From the NCBI GenBank assembly GCA_024195585.1, contig SWBL01000306.1, positions 1 to 64,000 of the forward strand: a stretch of 64,000 bases of DNA, in the 5' to 3' direction. Position 1 is the first letter of the stretch, and the number at the start of each line of letters is the position of its first letter. Source of the DNA: Aureobasidium sp. EXF-3400. Taxonomy: Eukaryota > Ascomycota > Dothideomycetes > Dothideales > Saccotheciaceae. Below are positions 34,112-44,183 of the stretch, one piece after another. Below the pieces are notes generated by a model. The model ran no database searches. It was not told the DNA's origin and was given only the letters and a program-made list of their open reading frames with translations. The position numbers and the translations under genes are program-made.

Positions 34112-35296
34112 TCATGCCGCTTCTTCAACCTCTTCCAACACCCTCTCTCTTGCTTCACGGACTTCGCTGTTAGCAATACTGACTTCCGAAGTACTGCTGT
34201 TGTTACGACTCAAGATTATGGGCCGCATCGGTGATTTGTCTGCCGCAGTTGGAGAGTCTGGATAATGACGACTGGGCGCCTTCCCTGAGCCTTGACTGTG
34301 CCAGTTCTGCTGGGACTGAGAATGTAATGTCTGTTGCGACGACGAAGACTGCGAAGCAGGAAACTTGCCACCATTACCTGGACTCCCACCCATCAACATC
34401 AAAGCATCCATGGCGTCTTGTTCGGCTTGTTGGGTGGGCATAGTCGAGCGTACAGGCGGCGGACGAGATTTGGGTGTTGAAGGGACTTGTGCAGGAGGAG
34501 AAGATGCCGAAGGACGTCTGAACGTATGGGCATTCTGAGATGAGCCGTTCATGGCTGGACTCGAGTCTGGCAATGACCAAGTTACCATGCCCGCTCCGGA
34601 ACGTCGTTTCGAAGGCGGTGACCGAATGTCAATGGGTGCACTGGACGTTGTTGGTGACGCAGCCATACGTGGGTGCATAGCGGCAGCCAATCGCTCGACT
34701 TCGTTGATGTTGCGATGTTCCCAGCCGTGTTGGACCTTGACCATTGCGTATGCGAGTCGGGTTTTGAGCTGAGCAGCGACCTGAGAAGCAGAATTAGCGG
34801 GTGCTGCCTGCGAAACACGGCATGAACTCACCTCGCCGGCCTTGCTGCCAGCCGAGCTCACACTCTCGGCGCGTGGTCTCTGTTCATTGGGAGTGTCGAC
34901 AGCCTTCAAAAGTCCACTGGCAGTTCTCTTGTGTCTTGTCGGGCTGTATATTGTGTCTGTTTGGGACTGCGACGCATCTTCTGGAGTGCGGACTCGACTA
35001 CTCGACTGCGACGCGTCATTCTGGTCATGCTCGTGTGGAACAGCCGGTATAGTTGTGTGAGAGCACTCGCCAATAATCGGATTGAAAGTTGAATCCCTGT
35101 CTTCGCTCTGAGGAGATTGCTGATCTTGTTCTCGAATATGCGACCGGTCCTGGGCGTCCTGGTTGTTGGACGGAGGTGGTGGCATGCGCGTCGCGGGGTT
35201 TACGGATGGGCCTGACGGATGCATTTCGAAATGCTTACCAACTCCAGGCACTGGTATACTCAGATCTGATCTGGATGGTGCTGTCAGTGTCTCCAT
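34112..35296 (-). CDS. Whi5/Nrm1-family transcriptional repressor-like protein
   Basis: The frame is open for 394 codons, but 34831-34781 has a GTGAGT donor, a GCTAAT branch site and a CTTCTCAG end, a 51-bp intron whose length is a multiple of three. Removing it gives 377 aa and joins SKAGE to VAAQLKTRLAYAMVKVQHGW, the GTB-type motif by which Whi5 and Nrm1 bind SBF/MBF complexes. The rest is Ser/Pro-rich and disordered, with many SP/TP sites (RSPPSKRRS, DSPTAADKSPMRP) suited to CDK phosphorylation. Expected role: repressor of G1/S transcription in the nucleus. The family assignment rests on one motif, so it is moderate. Confidence 0.65.
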   Translation of the reverse strand: METLTAPSRSDLSIPVPGVGKHFEMHPSGPSVNPATRMPPPPSNNQDAQDRSHIREQDQQSPQSEDRDSTFNPIIGECSHTTIPAVPHEHDQNDASQSSSRVRTPEDASQSQTDTIYSPTRHKRTASGLLKAVDTPNEQRPRAESVSSAGSKAGEVSSCRVSQAAPANSASQVAAQLKTRLAYAMVKVQHGWEHRNINEVERLAAAMHPRMAASPTTSSAPIDIRSPPSKRRSGAGMVTWSLPDSSPAMNGSSQNAHTFRRPSASSPPAQVPSTPKSRPPPVRSTMPTQQAEQDAMDALMLMGGSPGNGGKFPASQSSSSQQTLHSQSQQNWHSQGSGKAPSRHYPDSPTAADKSPMRPIILSRNNSSTSEVSIANSEVREARERVLEEVEEAA

Positions 35297-35823
35297 GGCT
35301 TGGTGGAAGAATGGTCTGGTTGTCGAGAGCTGGAAAACAAAAAGATCAATTCAACATTGTCGCGATAGTCCAGCCATTGGAGGAGACGCGACCTGCTCCA
35401 CTGTCCATCACCACGCGCTGTGCAAGGACCATCATCGACGTACGCACCGTTGCCTCCGCCCGACTTCCGAGACCCTGCTTAACCTCTCAACCTCCTTCGT
35501 CAACACGAACACACGGAGCAATCTCCTGTAGCATGAACTATAATCATTGGGACCTGTCAGCTGCTGCGGATAATACCTCAGGTCGTCCTAGGCTGATATG
35601 GCCGAAGCCTCAACGCCATCCCATCAAGGTACAACCTTGGTGGTCTACCTGTCCTGCTGGCATCCATCTCAAGCAGTGTTTAGTCGCGTGCTTATCTGCT
35701 CTTGTAGACAACGACCACGTGGGGTGACTCTCCATCAATTATCGAATTCACAGCACAGCGTATGGCAAAGCGCTGATTGCAGAAGAAAAAAAATGCAACC
35801 TTTTAGTTTTTCTATCAAGATGA
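35297..35823. other. Intergenic, nothing recognised
   Basis: A plus-strand frame of 212 codons starting at 35089 runs through here but begins as an antisense shadow of the Whi5/Nrm1-like gene and has no domain. I see no gene. Confidence 0.5.
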
Positions 35824-36681
35824 TCAGAGGCCTGGACGACAGATCTCACACCCCTCGCACTTGCCCATGCAACATTGATCCCACTCTCTTGTCTCTCTGA
35901 GGTCAACGCAATAATGCCCATACTCATCACGCACCAAGTCTGGGTCATGGGCTGCAGGTATGTAAGACTGATATTGCCTTCTGATAGGATATCCAGCAAG
36001 AGTTGTCGGCTCGTAACCCTCTGGACATTCCGCATACCATGCTGGAGCCGGAATAGGTTTCTCGTAGAAAGACATAGGCCACGACGTCGCGGCGTTGTAC
36101 TTTATCACAGGTCCCAGTTTTTCGAGCCATTCCTCATCTTCGGTAAGAGGTTTCGCAGTTGGATCGTGTCCTGGGAGAAGAGGCTCTTGTGGTGGACTCG
36201 GGGATGGTCGTGGAGGTAAAGGGTCAGGAATTGAAGGTAAGTTCCCTGGACCTCCACCGGGTGGCTGGGGTTTGTTCTCGTTGTTGGTGCGTGAATTCGC
36301 ACGTTTCTTATTCTTCTGCCCTCCGCTCTCAGGTCCCTGCAACTCTGAACGATCAGATCTACCTTCACCGTTTCTTTTATCATCAGAAAGATCACCGGTG
36401 CCAGGAGAATCTTCCTTATCCACATCGAAAGGTCGCTTGGTACCTGTCTTCCGATCCTTGGCAAAATCCTGAAGGCTTTGGTTCACCTCACCAGGTGTGA
36501 GCACACATTGTGGATATGCGGGGTTAGGACGGGCTCGAGTAAAACCGGGAGGTGGTTCAAAGATGCGCGCGCCTGGAATCAATGGCGCAGCTGCTGTCGA
36601 ACGAGGATTGAAGGCAGGCCGAGGTGGTGTAGGATAAGGTGTTTTTCGCTGCTTTGGGGCTGGCTTCTTGTTCTTTGGCAT
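35824..36681 (-). CDS. Hypothetical Pro-rich protein with C-terminal Cys cluster
   Basis: I do not recognise this 285-aa single-exon protein. It starts with a basic Lys/Pro-rich stretch (MPKNKKPAPKQRKTPYPTPP). Residues about 75-190 are charged, then Pro-rich (PDPLPPRPSPSPPQEPLLPG), probably disordered. The C-terminal third looks folded: aromatic residues (SWPMSFYEKPIPAPAWYAEC), then a terminal cysteine group, CCMGKCEGCEIC. That CC-x3-C-x2-C-x2-C spacing could bind metal or be oxidised. No signal peptide is seen, so a nuclear or cytosolic location is likelier. Confidence 0.6.
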   Translation of the reverse strand: MPKNKKPAPKQRKTPYPTPPRPAFNPRSTAAAPLIPGARIFEPPPGFTRARPNPAYPQCVLTPGEVNQSLQDFAKDRKTGTKRPFDVDKEDSPGTGDLSDDKRNGEGRSDRSELQGPESGGQKNKKRANSRTNNENKPQPPGGGPGNLPSIPDPLPPRPSPSPPQEPLLPGHDPTAKPLTEDEEWLEKLGPVIKYNAATSWPMSFYEKPIPAPAWYAECPEGYEPTTLAGYPIRRQYQSYIPAAHDPDLVRDEYGHYCVDLRETREWDQCCMGKCEGCEICRPGL

Positions 36682-37174
36682 CTATGAATTTTGTTTGCTT
36701 GAGGAGATTCGTAGTTGTGCGCTGTGGATTGTGGTTTGAAGGACGAGAAAAAGGACTGCCTGTAAGTGTAATATATGCTCGATGGATGTTGTTAGGCGAG
36801 ACATTACTCTGGTGTTGGACATTGTCTTAAGTGTGCAATGTTTAAGCTCTTTGTTCCTCTTTGGGTCTTTTGTTTTAGCATGAGACAAGGTCTTTAATGA
36901 AACGCCTCAAGAGGAGAACAACTCATACCCTTTGAGAGACCGCTACGTTGAGCCACGACAGCTTCATCGTCCTACGATGATACTTCCCAACTCTATCTTA
37001 CAGGATGTAAAAACTGTGATAACCGGGATCCACATGGATTCGTGTGCTGTCATAATGCGACTTCTTGCGCTAGATTGACAGGAGGGTGATTGTAAAGAAC
37101 AGTAGCGGCGAATTGAGCCTGCTTCTTGCCCGAAGTCGATGAAAATCGTGAATCGAGATTCTCAGCAATTGGCT
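36682..37174. other. Intergenic, nothing recognised
   Basis: Upstream of the Cys-cluster gene and downstream of the Cdc25-like gene. No feature seen. Confidence 0.5.
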
Positions 37175-37717
37175 CTAGTATCCAAACTCCCAGATATCCT
37201 TCTGATAGTCCTCTGTAAGTTCCTTGTCTTCTCCATATCTGCAATGTCAATTAGCATAAACCACATCCTCTCAATCAGCACCACTCCAAGCAGGAAAAAC
37301 TCACACCTCCTGCCACTTGACAAACCCACCATCAAGCACATAGACAGTCTGTCCCTTAACCTGCACCCCCTCTTTACCCTCCTTCCCCTCCACCACCTCT
37401 ACCTCCTTCGCTCCCCCCTCCACCCTCTCTTTCTCCCTCAAATACCTCAACGCCGCACTCGGCCCCCTCTGCTGACTCAACGCGCAATGAAAAACAACTA
37501 CTTCCTTCTCCCTAAGTGTTCTCACCAATTCCGGCATTTTGTAATCGTGAGTGTTGGAGGGAAGGTTTTGGCCACCGGTGATGTGTCCGCCGATGTAATC
37601 AGAGTCTCGGACGTCGATGACTGCCATGGAAGGGTGGTTGGATTTGATCATGGCAGCGAGGGAGTCCCGCGATATGCGAGGGAGAGTGGAGATGTTGAAT
37701 TGAGTAGCTGAAGACAT
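37175..37717 (-). CDS. Cdc25/Acr2-like rhodanese-fold phosphatase or arsenate reductase
   Basis: Exons 37717-37305 and 37238-37175 splice over a 66-bp intron to 158 aa, the size of yeast Ych1 and fission-yeast Ibp1. Rhodanese fold: MAVIDVRDSDYIGGHI, then active loop FHCALSQQRGP, a seven-residue H-C-x5-R loop as in Cdc25 phosphatases and arsenate reductase Acr2 rather than the six-residue loop of sulfurtransferases. The end (VLDGGFVKWQEVYGEDKELT, then EDYQKDIWEFGY) matches small fungal Cdc25-like proteins. I start at MSSATQF; an in-frame ATG 54 codons upstream exists. It is transcribed in the same direction as the mitochondrial rhodanese 1 kb away. Confidence 0.82.
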
Positions 37718-38773
37718 TGCTTCGTCTCTTGATTGTTGGGTGATGGATGATATCAGAAGCTGTAAGTGGTTTGAAGCTGCGAGGGTGTTTGTGCAAAAGC
37801 AGAAAGTGTTGGAGATTGGATGCTTTCTGTGGTGTTGACTCAATGATTTTGATAAAGATTTGATGTGTAGTAGTGTCAAAGTTTGATGAGGATTGTTGTT
37901 TGGTTGTCGTGATCAGTGGACTTTATCACGCAAAGGTTCAAGGTTCGAGGCTCGAAAGCATCAAAAAGCACAGACCACATGTAGCTTGCTGGCGATTGAT
38001 GATACACATGCATTGTTTATCATTGATAACTTTATGGTCGTCTTGATTTCAGACTAAGCCACTTTTCACATGTTGAAGATGTCTGTGAAGCACCTGCATG
38101 GAAGTTCTGACAAGGTATGGAATCCACACTATTGTTGAAGGCTTCACGACATGCAAGCACACCATAGCGAGCTCGCAACATGACTTTTATTTGTGCAGCA
38201 AATAGATCAAGTACAGAAGTATATCAGCGTAGGCGTATCTTGACAAGGAAATCAAAGAGACAAGTACTATTCTTACGATTTGTTAAGCTCACATAGCACG
38301 TCCGTAAACGATATCTGCTACTACCGTATCCTCCAGACAGTCGGAATCAGTATGAATGACAATCGTCGGATTGCACAAAGTATCGATCGTCCTCGACGAA
38401 GCGAGAGTGTAAAGAATACCGCGTCTAAGACCCGACTCGCGCGGTAACTGTCTACCGCATCCTCTAGACAGTCGGAATCAGTATGAACAACAATTGTCGG
38501 ATTGCACAGAGTATCGACCGTCCTCGACGAAGCGAGAGTGTGAAGGAATCCCCCGTCGAAGACCCGACTCGCGTGGTGACTGTCGGTGACATATCTCGTC
38601 GGAGACACAGGCAACTGGAACGTCGACAGCCATTTGAGAGGTCATGTCGCTGGTCATGACGCCCATGACATGGTATGATCTTACTTCGGCCATGTGGCGG
38701 GATTATATAAGACTTCAGCATCACAGCATCAGCCCAGAGTGCTATACTCGTTGTATTCTCTCCTTTTGTGCCT
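37718..38773. other. Intergenic with tandem repeat
   Basis: Spacer between two rhodanese-fold genes. It holds the 131-bp tandem repeat (separate entry) and a TATATAA word at 38704-38710 on the plus strand. No gene recognised. Confidence 0.5.
38322..38584. repeat. 131-bp tandem duplication, two diverged copies
   Basis: Copy 1 runs 38322-38452 and copy 2 38453-38584. Both contain GACAGTCGGAATCAGTATGA, CGTCGGATTGCACA-type words, CGTCCTCGACGAAGCGAGAG and AAGACCCGACTCGCG in the same order. Nearly all the differences I can list are C/T or G/A transitions. No coding function seen. Confidence 0.85.
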
Positions 38774-39377
38774 CTAGTCATACTCCACCTTACCCCCATT
38801 CTTACTCCACTCCAACCAACTACCTCTGTACTCGCCAACCTTCTGATACCCAACCTGTCTAGCCAAGCCAGCAGCCGCAGAACTTCTTACTCCAGCCTTG
38901 CAGTAGAACACCAACTCTTGATCCGCCGTCGGCTTCTCAAAGCCAAACTTATCCTCGAATTCGTGGGCAGGCATGAAGAGTGCGTCCGGCGCAGAACCGA
39001 CCGGGATATTGATAGCGGTGGGGATGAAGCCAGCCTCGTATTCGGCGGGTTCGCGAACATCTGTGTACAGAGGAAAGCAGTGTTAGCGATGCGATGCAAA
39101 GCAGGACAAGAGGTAGAAGTGAAGGCGTACCGATCAAGACGCGCGACGGGTCTGGTGACTCGCTCAATTGCTTTACAGAGTCAAAGTTCCAGACCTTGTT
39201 GTCGGGTTTGCCTTCAGTAGAGTGGAAACGTTGGTGTACAAGACATGTTGCTGGTCGCTGGATGGTGGTCTGAAGCTTTGGTGTTGACTGCAGCAGGCTT
39301 GAAGCTTGAAATCTGGCTGGTCGTGATGATGCGATGGCTGCTCTTGCGGCAAAAGTGGTGGCTCTCTTTAGCGACAT
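38774..39377 (-). CDS. Mitochondrial rhodanese (thiosulfate sulfurtransferase family)
   Basis: Exons 39377-39131 and 39060-38774 flank a 70-bp intron (GTACGC) and give 177 aa. The N-terminus (MSLKRATTFAARAAIASSRP) is Arg/Ala/Ser-rich without acidic residues, a mitochondrial presequence. A single rhodanese domain follows: DVREPAEYEAGFIPTAINIP, then active loop YCKAGVRSSAA, with Cys and Arg bounding a six-residue loop as in true sulfurtransferases (compare yeast Rdl1/Rdl2), and ending GYQKVGEYRGSWLEW. Likely reaction: transfer of sulfane sulfur from thiosulfate or glutathione persulfide. Confidence 0.88.
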
Positions 39378-39692
39378 TGTGGGTAGGTAATGTGGGTGGT
39401 TGGTGTGAATGGAAGAAAGTGTCTAGGAACGAACAATCGACAGTTGCATCATCGGTCTTGTTCTCCGCAAAACCGAGGTTCGGTTCAACATTGCCATCAA
39501 TCACCCAGACATTCCCATCAGCTTGTTCGACGAAGCACGAAGTCACAGTACTGACAGCACACATGACCAGAAGTAGCGTTTGAAGAACATTAGAATAATT
39601 AGTCTATCAATTGCACGATTAGGTCTATTCCTGTACTTCTAATCACAGCTGCTTTCTTTGCACGTAATTACAGCACAGAATCATAAGCTTCT
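39378..39692. other. Intergenic, nothing recognised
   Basis: Upstream of the rhodanese gene and 3' of ERG5. No feature seen. Confidence 0.5.
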
Positions 39693-41405
39693 CTAATCTC
39701 TCTTGCTGAATGTAAGAAGGCAGTCATCCTGAGAATCTGTCAGTAAATCGTTTCGTGTGTCAAGGTCATCGTGAATACACACCTCGGGGAAAATCGTGGC
39801 AAAAATCTTGATCTCCTCTGACTTGGGCGTAATTTCGTGCTTCCAGTCCATCTCAACACAAGCCTTGCCAATCATGGCCATCAGGTTGAGTGTGGCATAT
39901 GTTTGTCCAAGGCAGTAGTGAGGTCCTGTGCCGAACACAAGCCAGTTCTTGGGGTGCTTCTCGGCATCACCAGTAATCCATCTCTCAGGATCGAAAGTCT
40001 CAGGCTCGGGGTATGCAACAGGGTCGTGAAGAGCGGGATATGTCGTGGGGATGATCATGGATCCCTTCTTGGCAGTGTAGGTCTCGGTGACGGGGAAATC
40101 CTTCTTGACGAGGTAAGGAACCATGAGTACGGGAGGGCGGTAGCGGAGCTGCTCCTTGACAACTGCTCTGGTGTAGGGCATCGATTCGAGCATGTCCATA
40201 GTCAAGCGAGCGTTCTTGTCACCCTTGCGGACACGCATGTTCTCCTCGCGCAGCTTCTCCATAACATCGGGACGGTCAGCGACAATCTGAAAGAGCCAAG
40301 TGGCAGCGCTGCTGGTGGCATCTTGAGAAGCGAAAAGGAAGGTGAACAGAGTCTGGGCGATTTCGTAGTCGGTGAAAGTGCGAATAAGCATGGCAGGCTT
40401 CTCGGAGTCGTCCATCTTGACGCCGCTGGCCACCTTGGTGCGGTAGGCCTCGGAATCGATCATCTGCTTGACCCAGGCATCGAGAATGCTGCGGATTTCA
40501 CCACCAGCGTTCATGCGAACCTTTGCCTTTGCGGCACACTTTGCGAACTCGTCAAGAACCATGTCGGCAGCCTTCTTGCCATACCAAGTCTTTGTGAAGG
40601 GAAGAATGATGGGGAAGTTGACAAGCTCGAGAGCAGCGGTGATCATGTAGTAGTCGTCTGCGATCTTCTTGATGGCCTCGTCGCTGATGTAGTGACCGAC
40701 GAAAGTTCTGCAGGAAACGGCGCACAGAAGCTCTCTGAACTCGGGCATGAATGCGACGGGCTTGTTGCCAGCGTCCTTGGTGACCTTTAGGAAGCGAGCG
40801 AAGTATGCATCGTAGACCTCCTCCTGACCGGGCAAGTAAAGCTCGAGAGCGTGGCGGGTGAAGAGTCCGTTGAGACCCTTGCGGTAGTCGACGTGAGCCT
40901 TGCCATCGAGGAAGACCCAGTTGGTAGGACGAAGGAGTTTGTAGGCGATATCAACGACGCAGGGCTTGACATAGGTGGGAGAGTTGAAGACCTTGCGGGC
41001 CATGTCGCGGGTCGAGGCAATAACGACAAACTTGTGGAAAACGGAAACACAGCTCAGCTCGCCGCTGGCCCATTTTGCCTTGTATTGTTCGAATCTAGGG
41101 TTCACCGACTCAAGGAAAGGACCGATGAAGGGTATCTTGAACATGGGGCCCACGATTGAGCCTTTTTTGTAGATGTATGCGGCTGTCATTGGGTCAGTCA
41201 ATTGTCCGCATGGTCTCGGCCTCCTAATTCGTTTCTACTCACCCTGATCGTAGAGAATAGCGCCGATGAGCAGAGTAAAGACGACAGTCCATGTGTTTAC
41301 GCCAGCAAGCAGACGCTGCATGAAACCCTCGGGTGCAATCGCATTGATCTTTGCAAAAGCGGCATCCGCGACTGGCGAGGCGTAACTCGCATTCATGACC
41401 GACAT
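39693..41405 (-). CDS. ERG5: C-22 sterol desaturase (CYP61)
   Basis: P450 that introduces the C22-C23 double bond late in ergosterol synthesis, on the ER membrane. Exons 41405-41243, 41182-39783 and 39728-39693 give 532 aa. Residues about 35-55 form the membrane anchor (WTVVFTLLIGAILY). Features: I-helix FLFASQDATSSAATWLFQ, characteristic of CYP61; ExxR as EQLR in VVKEQLRYRPPVLMVPYLV; FDPERWITGD; heme loop FGTGPHYCLGQ. The last intron is 54 bp (GTGTGT donor, TTACTGAC branch, TCTCAG end) and has no stop, so an unspliced reading adds 18 spurious residues. With it removed, the end is ATIFPEDDCLLTFSKRD, as in other ERG5 proteins. Confidence 0.95.
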
Positions 41406-42086
41406 TGTGGAAGTGTTCGCCGCTGTATCCCAATCCAAGCAGAGACAGGGAAAATAAAAGTTATAGAAGAAAGAACGACGGACAAAAGTCCCAGGAAAGA
41501 GGAGCGATGTCGAGAAGGAATGAAAGAACGCCTCCCGCGATACCAACCAGGGAAGATTACAATGGCAAAGGTCGCGATAGGACGGGCAACCAGAAGAAAG
41601 TCGCAGGCGTTAAATTGTACGCATCAACCACAACAAAATCGAACCATTTTCGCGTTGAACCCCTCGGATGCAGGGCCTCCGATTTGCTAGAATGTAATCT
41701 CCGCCGGCCTGATCCGCCGTAAATCGTATTTTACCCCTTGATCACAGCTTCTTCGGCCGCATCTGCCGGACCTTCAAGGGCAAAGTCTTTTGTTCGACTT
41801 TGACAGATGGACATGACCTGACATGGTCTGACCGTCGACTCGTCATGCATCTTGCTGTATCTGCAGCTCTAGCTGTTGAGAATGTAAGAACAAGCTTGTG
41901 CGACTGCTCACGCGCAGAGATAAGGCCATGGCGACACAAAGAAGACCTCGGATGCGCCTCCTCGACTTTTTGACTTTGACGTTTCTCATACGTCAACGTC
42001 ATCGCTGGGGAAAGCAATATTTCCAAAATCTGACCAACCACTCTTGATTCTCATCACGCCTATACAGCAAACAGCAGAAACCCAGT
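41406..42086. other. Divergent promoter region of ERG5 and TatD-like gene
   Basis: No gene seen. A CGG-N11-CCG arrangement near 41675-41695 is close to but not the CGG-N12-CCG reported for the sterol regulator AtrR, so I do not annotate it as a site. Confidence 0.45.
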
Positions 42087-43335
42087 ATGGGAGAGAAGCC
42101 AGAAGAGCCGTTTCCATGGCATCTGGGTGTCTTTGATGCCCACTGTCACCCGACAGACACAGTCGCCAACATCTCGTCAATCCCGCACATGCATGCCAGA
42201 ATCCTGACCATCATGGCCACACGTGCTCAGGATCAGGAATTAGTAGCTGATACGGCAGACAAGTTAGGTGTCAAGACAAAGTCTGACCAAGACTGGAGGT
42301 AGGTACACTAATTAAGGTACACCTCGACCTAGCTTCACTGCTGTCGCCGTCAGAAAGGAACCAACAATGCTGACAAGAATGCACAGCTCGGAACAGAAAG
42401 TGATACCGTGTTTTGGCTGGCACCCCTGGTTCTCACACCACATGTTCGATGAAGCAACCTATCCCAACACCACAACTCTTACTCCCGACCAGAAGATCGA
42501 ACACTACCAATCCGCACTCACCCCGACCCCCACCGACCGCGACTTCCTTCTCGCTCTTCCCGAACCTCGTCCCTTCTCGCTATTCCTTGACGAAACCAAA
42601 AGTTACCTTAAGAAATATCCACTGGCCTTGATAGGCGAAGTGGGTTTGGACAAGCAATTTCGAATCCCCGAAGCCTGGCTACCAGGTCAGAAGAGCGAAC
42701 GAGATGAAACCCTCACACCAGGTGGAAGAGAAGGAAGATCCTTGTCACCATACCGTGTCTCCATGGATCACCAGAAAAAGGTCTTGTTGGCTCAATTGCA
42801 TCTCGCTGGAGAATTAGGACGCGCAACTTCTGTGCACGGCGTCCAGGCTCATGGCGTCGTCTTCAACACTCTCCAGGAAACTTGGAAAGGTCATGAGAGA
42901 AAGGTGCTCAGTAAACGCGAACGCAGAAAGCAAGAAGCTGTCAACCCCTCACCTCTTGAAGGCAAAGATCAAACCGGAGAGGAAGAAAGGAAACCAACAC
43001 CATATCCACCGCGCATTTGCCTACATTCCTACTCCGGGCCACCAGAAACAATCAAACAATATCTGGATTCACGTATCCCAGCAAAGATCTTCTTTTCGTT
43101 CTCTTCGGTCATCAACTTCTCGCATGCAGGAGTTGCAAAGACTGAGGATGCAGTCAAGGCAGTTCCTGATGACAGGATCTTGATAGAGAGTGATCTACAC
43201 ACTGCTGGTGAAAGGATGGATGGCTATCTAGAGGAGGTTGTGAGAAAGATTTGTGAAATCAAGGAATGGGAGTTGAAACATGGAGTCAAGCAGCTGGCTG
43301 CCAATTGGAAGAGTTTTGTTTTCGGTGATGAGTAA
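42087..43335 (+). CDS. TatD-family metal-dependent hydrolase (Scn1/Cut9-interacting type)
   Basis: Exons 42087-42298 and 42387-43335 join in phase over an 88-bp intron (GTAGGT) to give 386 aa. TatD-fold amidohydrolase marks: DAHCHPTD (metal-binding HxH) at the start, [22 protein letters not shown] with the metal-ligand Glu, CLHSYSG, and ILIESDLH near the end with the last Asp. Fission yeast Scn1 has the same layout. Family members are 3'-5' exonucleases or Mg-dependent DNases; this subgroup's substrate is uncertain. An insertion of charged residues (about 235-270) is specific to the fungal form. Confidence 0.85.
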
Positions 43336-43595
43336 AGACGAAAGATGCGAATTTCGATGTGGCCTCAGTACAGAAAAAAAAGACGTTTACACAGTTTGGT
43401 CGTCTTGGTGTCTGTACTGTTGCCTGATGCAGTGCACGGCCTCTAAAATCACAGTCGTGTAGAGCGTGTTTGGCGGCTTTAGGCAAGCAACTCGAGTCAC
43501 ATCACAGATCGTATTTCTCTCTTTGCTTGCCTGCTTAACGTATACCACAAACTCGTATCTCGAAGGAGTTGGATTCTGCATTCTTGTTTCGCATT
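43336..43595. other. Short spacer
   Basis: Spacer between the TatD-like gene and the following small gene on the same strand. Nothing recognised. Confidence 0.5.
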
Positions 43596-44183
43596 ATGTC
43601 GACAATAGGCTACTACCCAATCTTCTGCACAATCCCTCAACTCCCGGCAGAGGTATTCAAACTTGCATCTTCACCATCTAGAACTATACTGATCAAGACG
43701 ACCCAGCTCAACAATGCACTAGCAACACTGCCTCGCGACGTCGACGGACAAGTTCAAAACTGTCTCGTCCTATATCTCTCCCCAGACCAACAAACCTTCA
43801 ATCACGGCATCACCTCCTCCACAGAGACGCTAAACAGCTACTTTGTCGACTGGGATTTCACTGAGCTCGCCAATTTCTGCAACCAAAGAATTGCATATAT
43901 CCCTTCCACATCACCAGACGACCGAATCGATTCCAACACTTTTGTGGTGATCGATGAGAGGACATTGCTTGATGGTAGTTTACGTGTTGTGAGTGGAGAG
44001 TTGGAAGATGTTAATGAGGATGTGGTTTGTGAGAGAGATTGGTGTCCTTGGGATCATAAGCATGTTTTGGAAACGGTGAGGTGTGGGATTAAGGATTTAG
44101 GGGGTTTGCTGCCGTGTATTGAAGAGGATGGATTGAGGGGTGTTAAGATAGATCTAGGGGACGATGATGTTTGGGAGTTTTGA
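43596..44183 (+). CDS. Hypothetical protein, 195 aa
   Basis: Not recognised. A single exon starting at the ATG of MSTIGYYPIFCTIPQLPAEV. The frame extends 9 codons upstream only through a TTG. The protein is acidic, with no signal peptide or membrane segment; the C-terminus is rich in Asp/Glu (SGELEDVNEDVVCERDWCPW, ending LGDDDVWEF). Coding reality is supported only by length and a smooth composition. Confidence 0.5.
   Translation: MSTIGYYPIFCTIPQLPAEVFKLASSPSRTILIKTTQLNNALATLPRDVDGQVQNCLVLYLSPDQQTFNHGITSSTETLNSYFVDWDFTELANFCNQRIAYIPSTSPDDRIDSNTFVVIDERTLLDGSLRVVSGELEDVNEDVVCERDWCPWDHKHVLETVRCGIKDLGGLLPCIEEDGLRGVKIDLGDDDVWEF

Noticed and set aside
35089..35727. 212-codon plus-strand frame
   Set aside because: Begins antisense to the Whi5/Nrm1-like gene and continues into intergenic sequence without any motif.
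39837..40790. 317-codon frame opposite ERG5
   Set aside because: Lies wholly within the ERG5 coding exon and has no recognisable motif.
41675..41695. Possible AtrR-type site upstream of ERG5
   Set aside because: The half-sites are separated by 11 rather than 12 bases, so it does not match the reported CGG-N12-CCG pattern.
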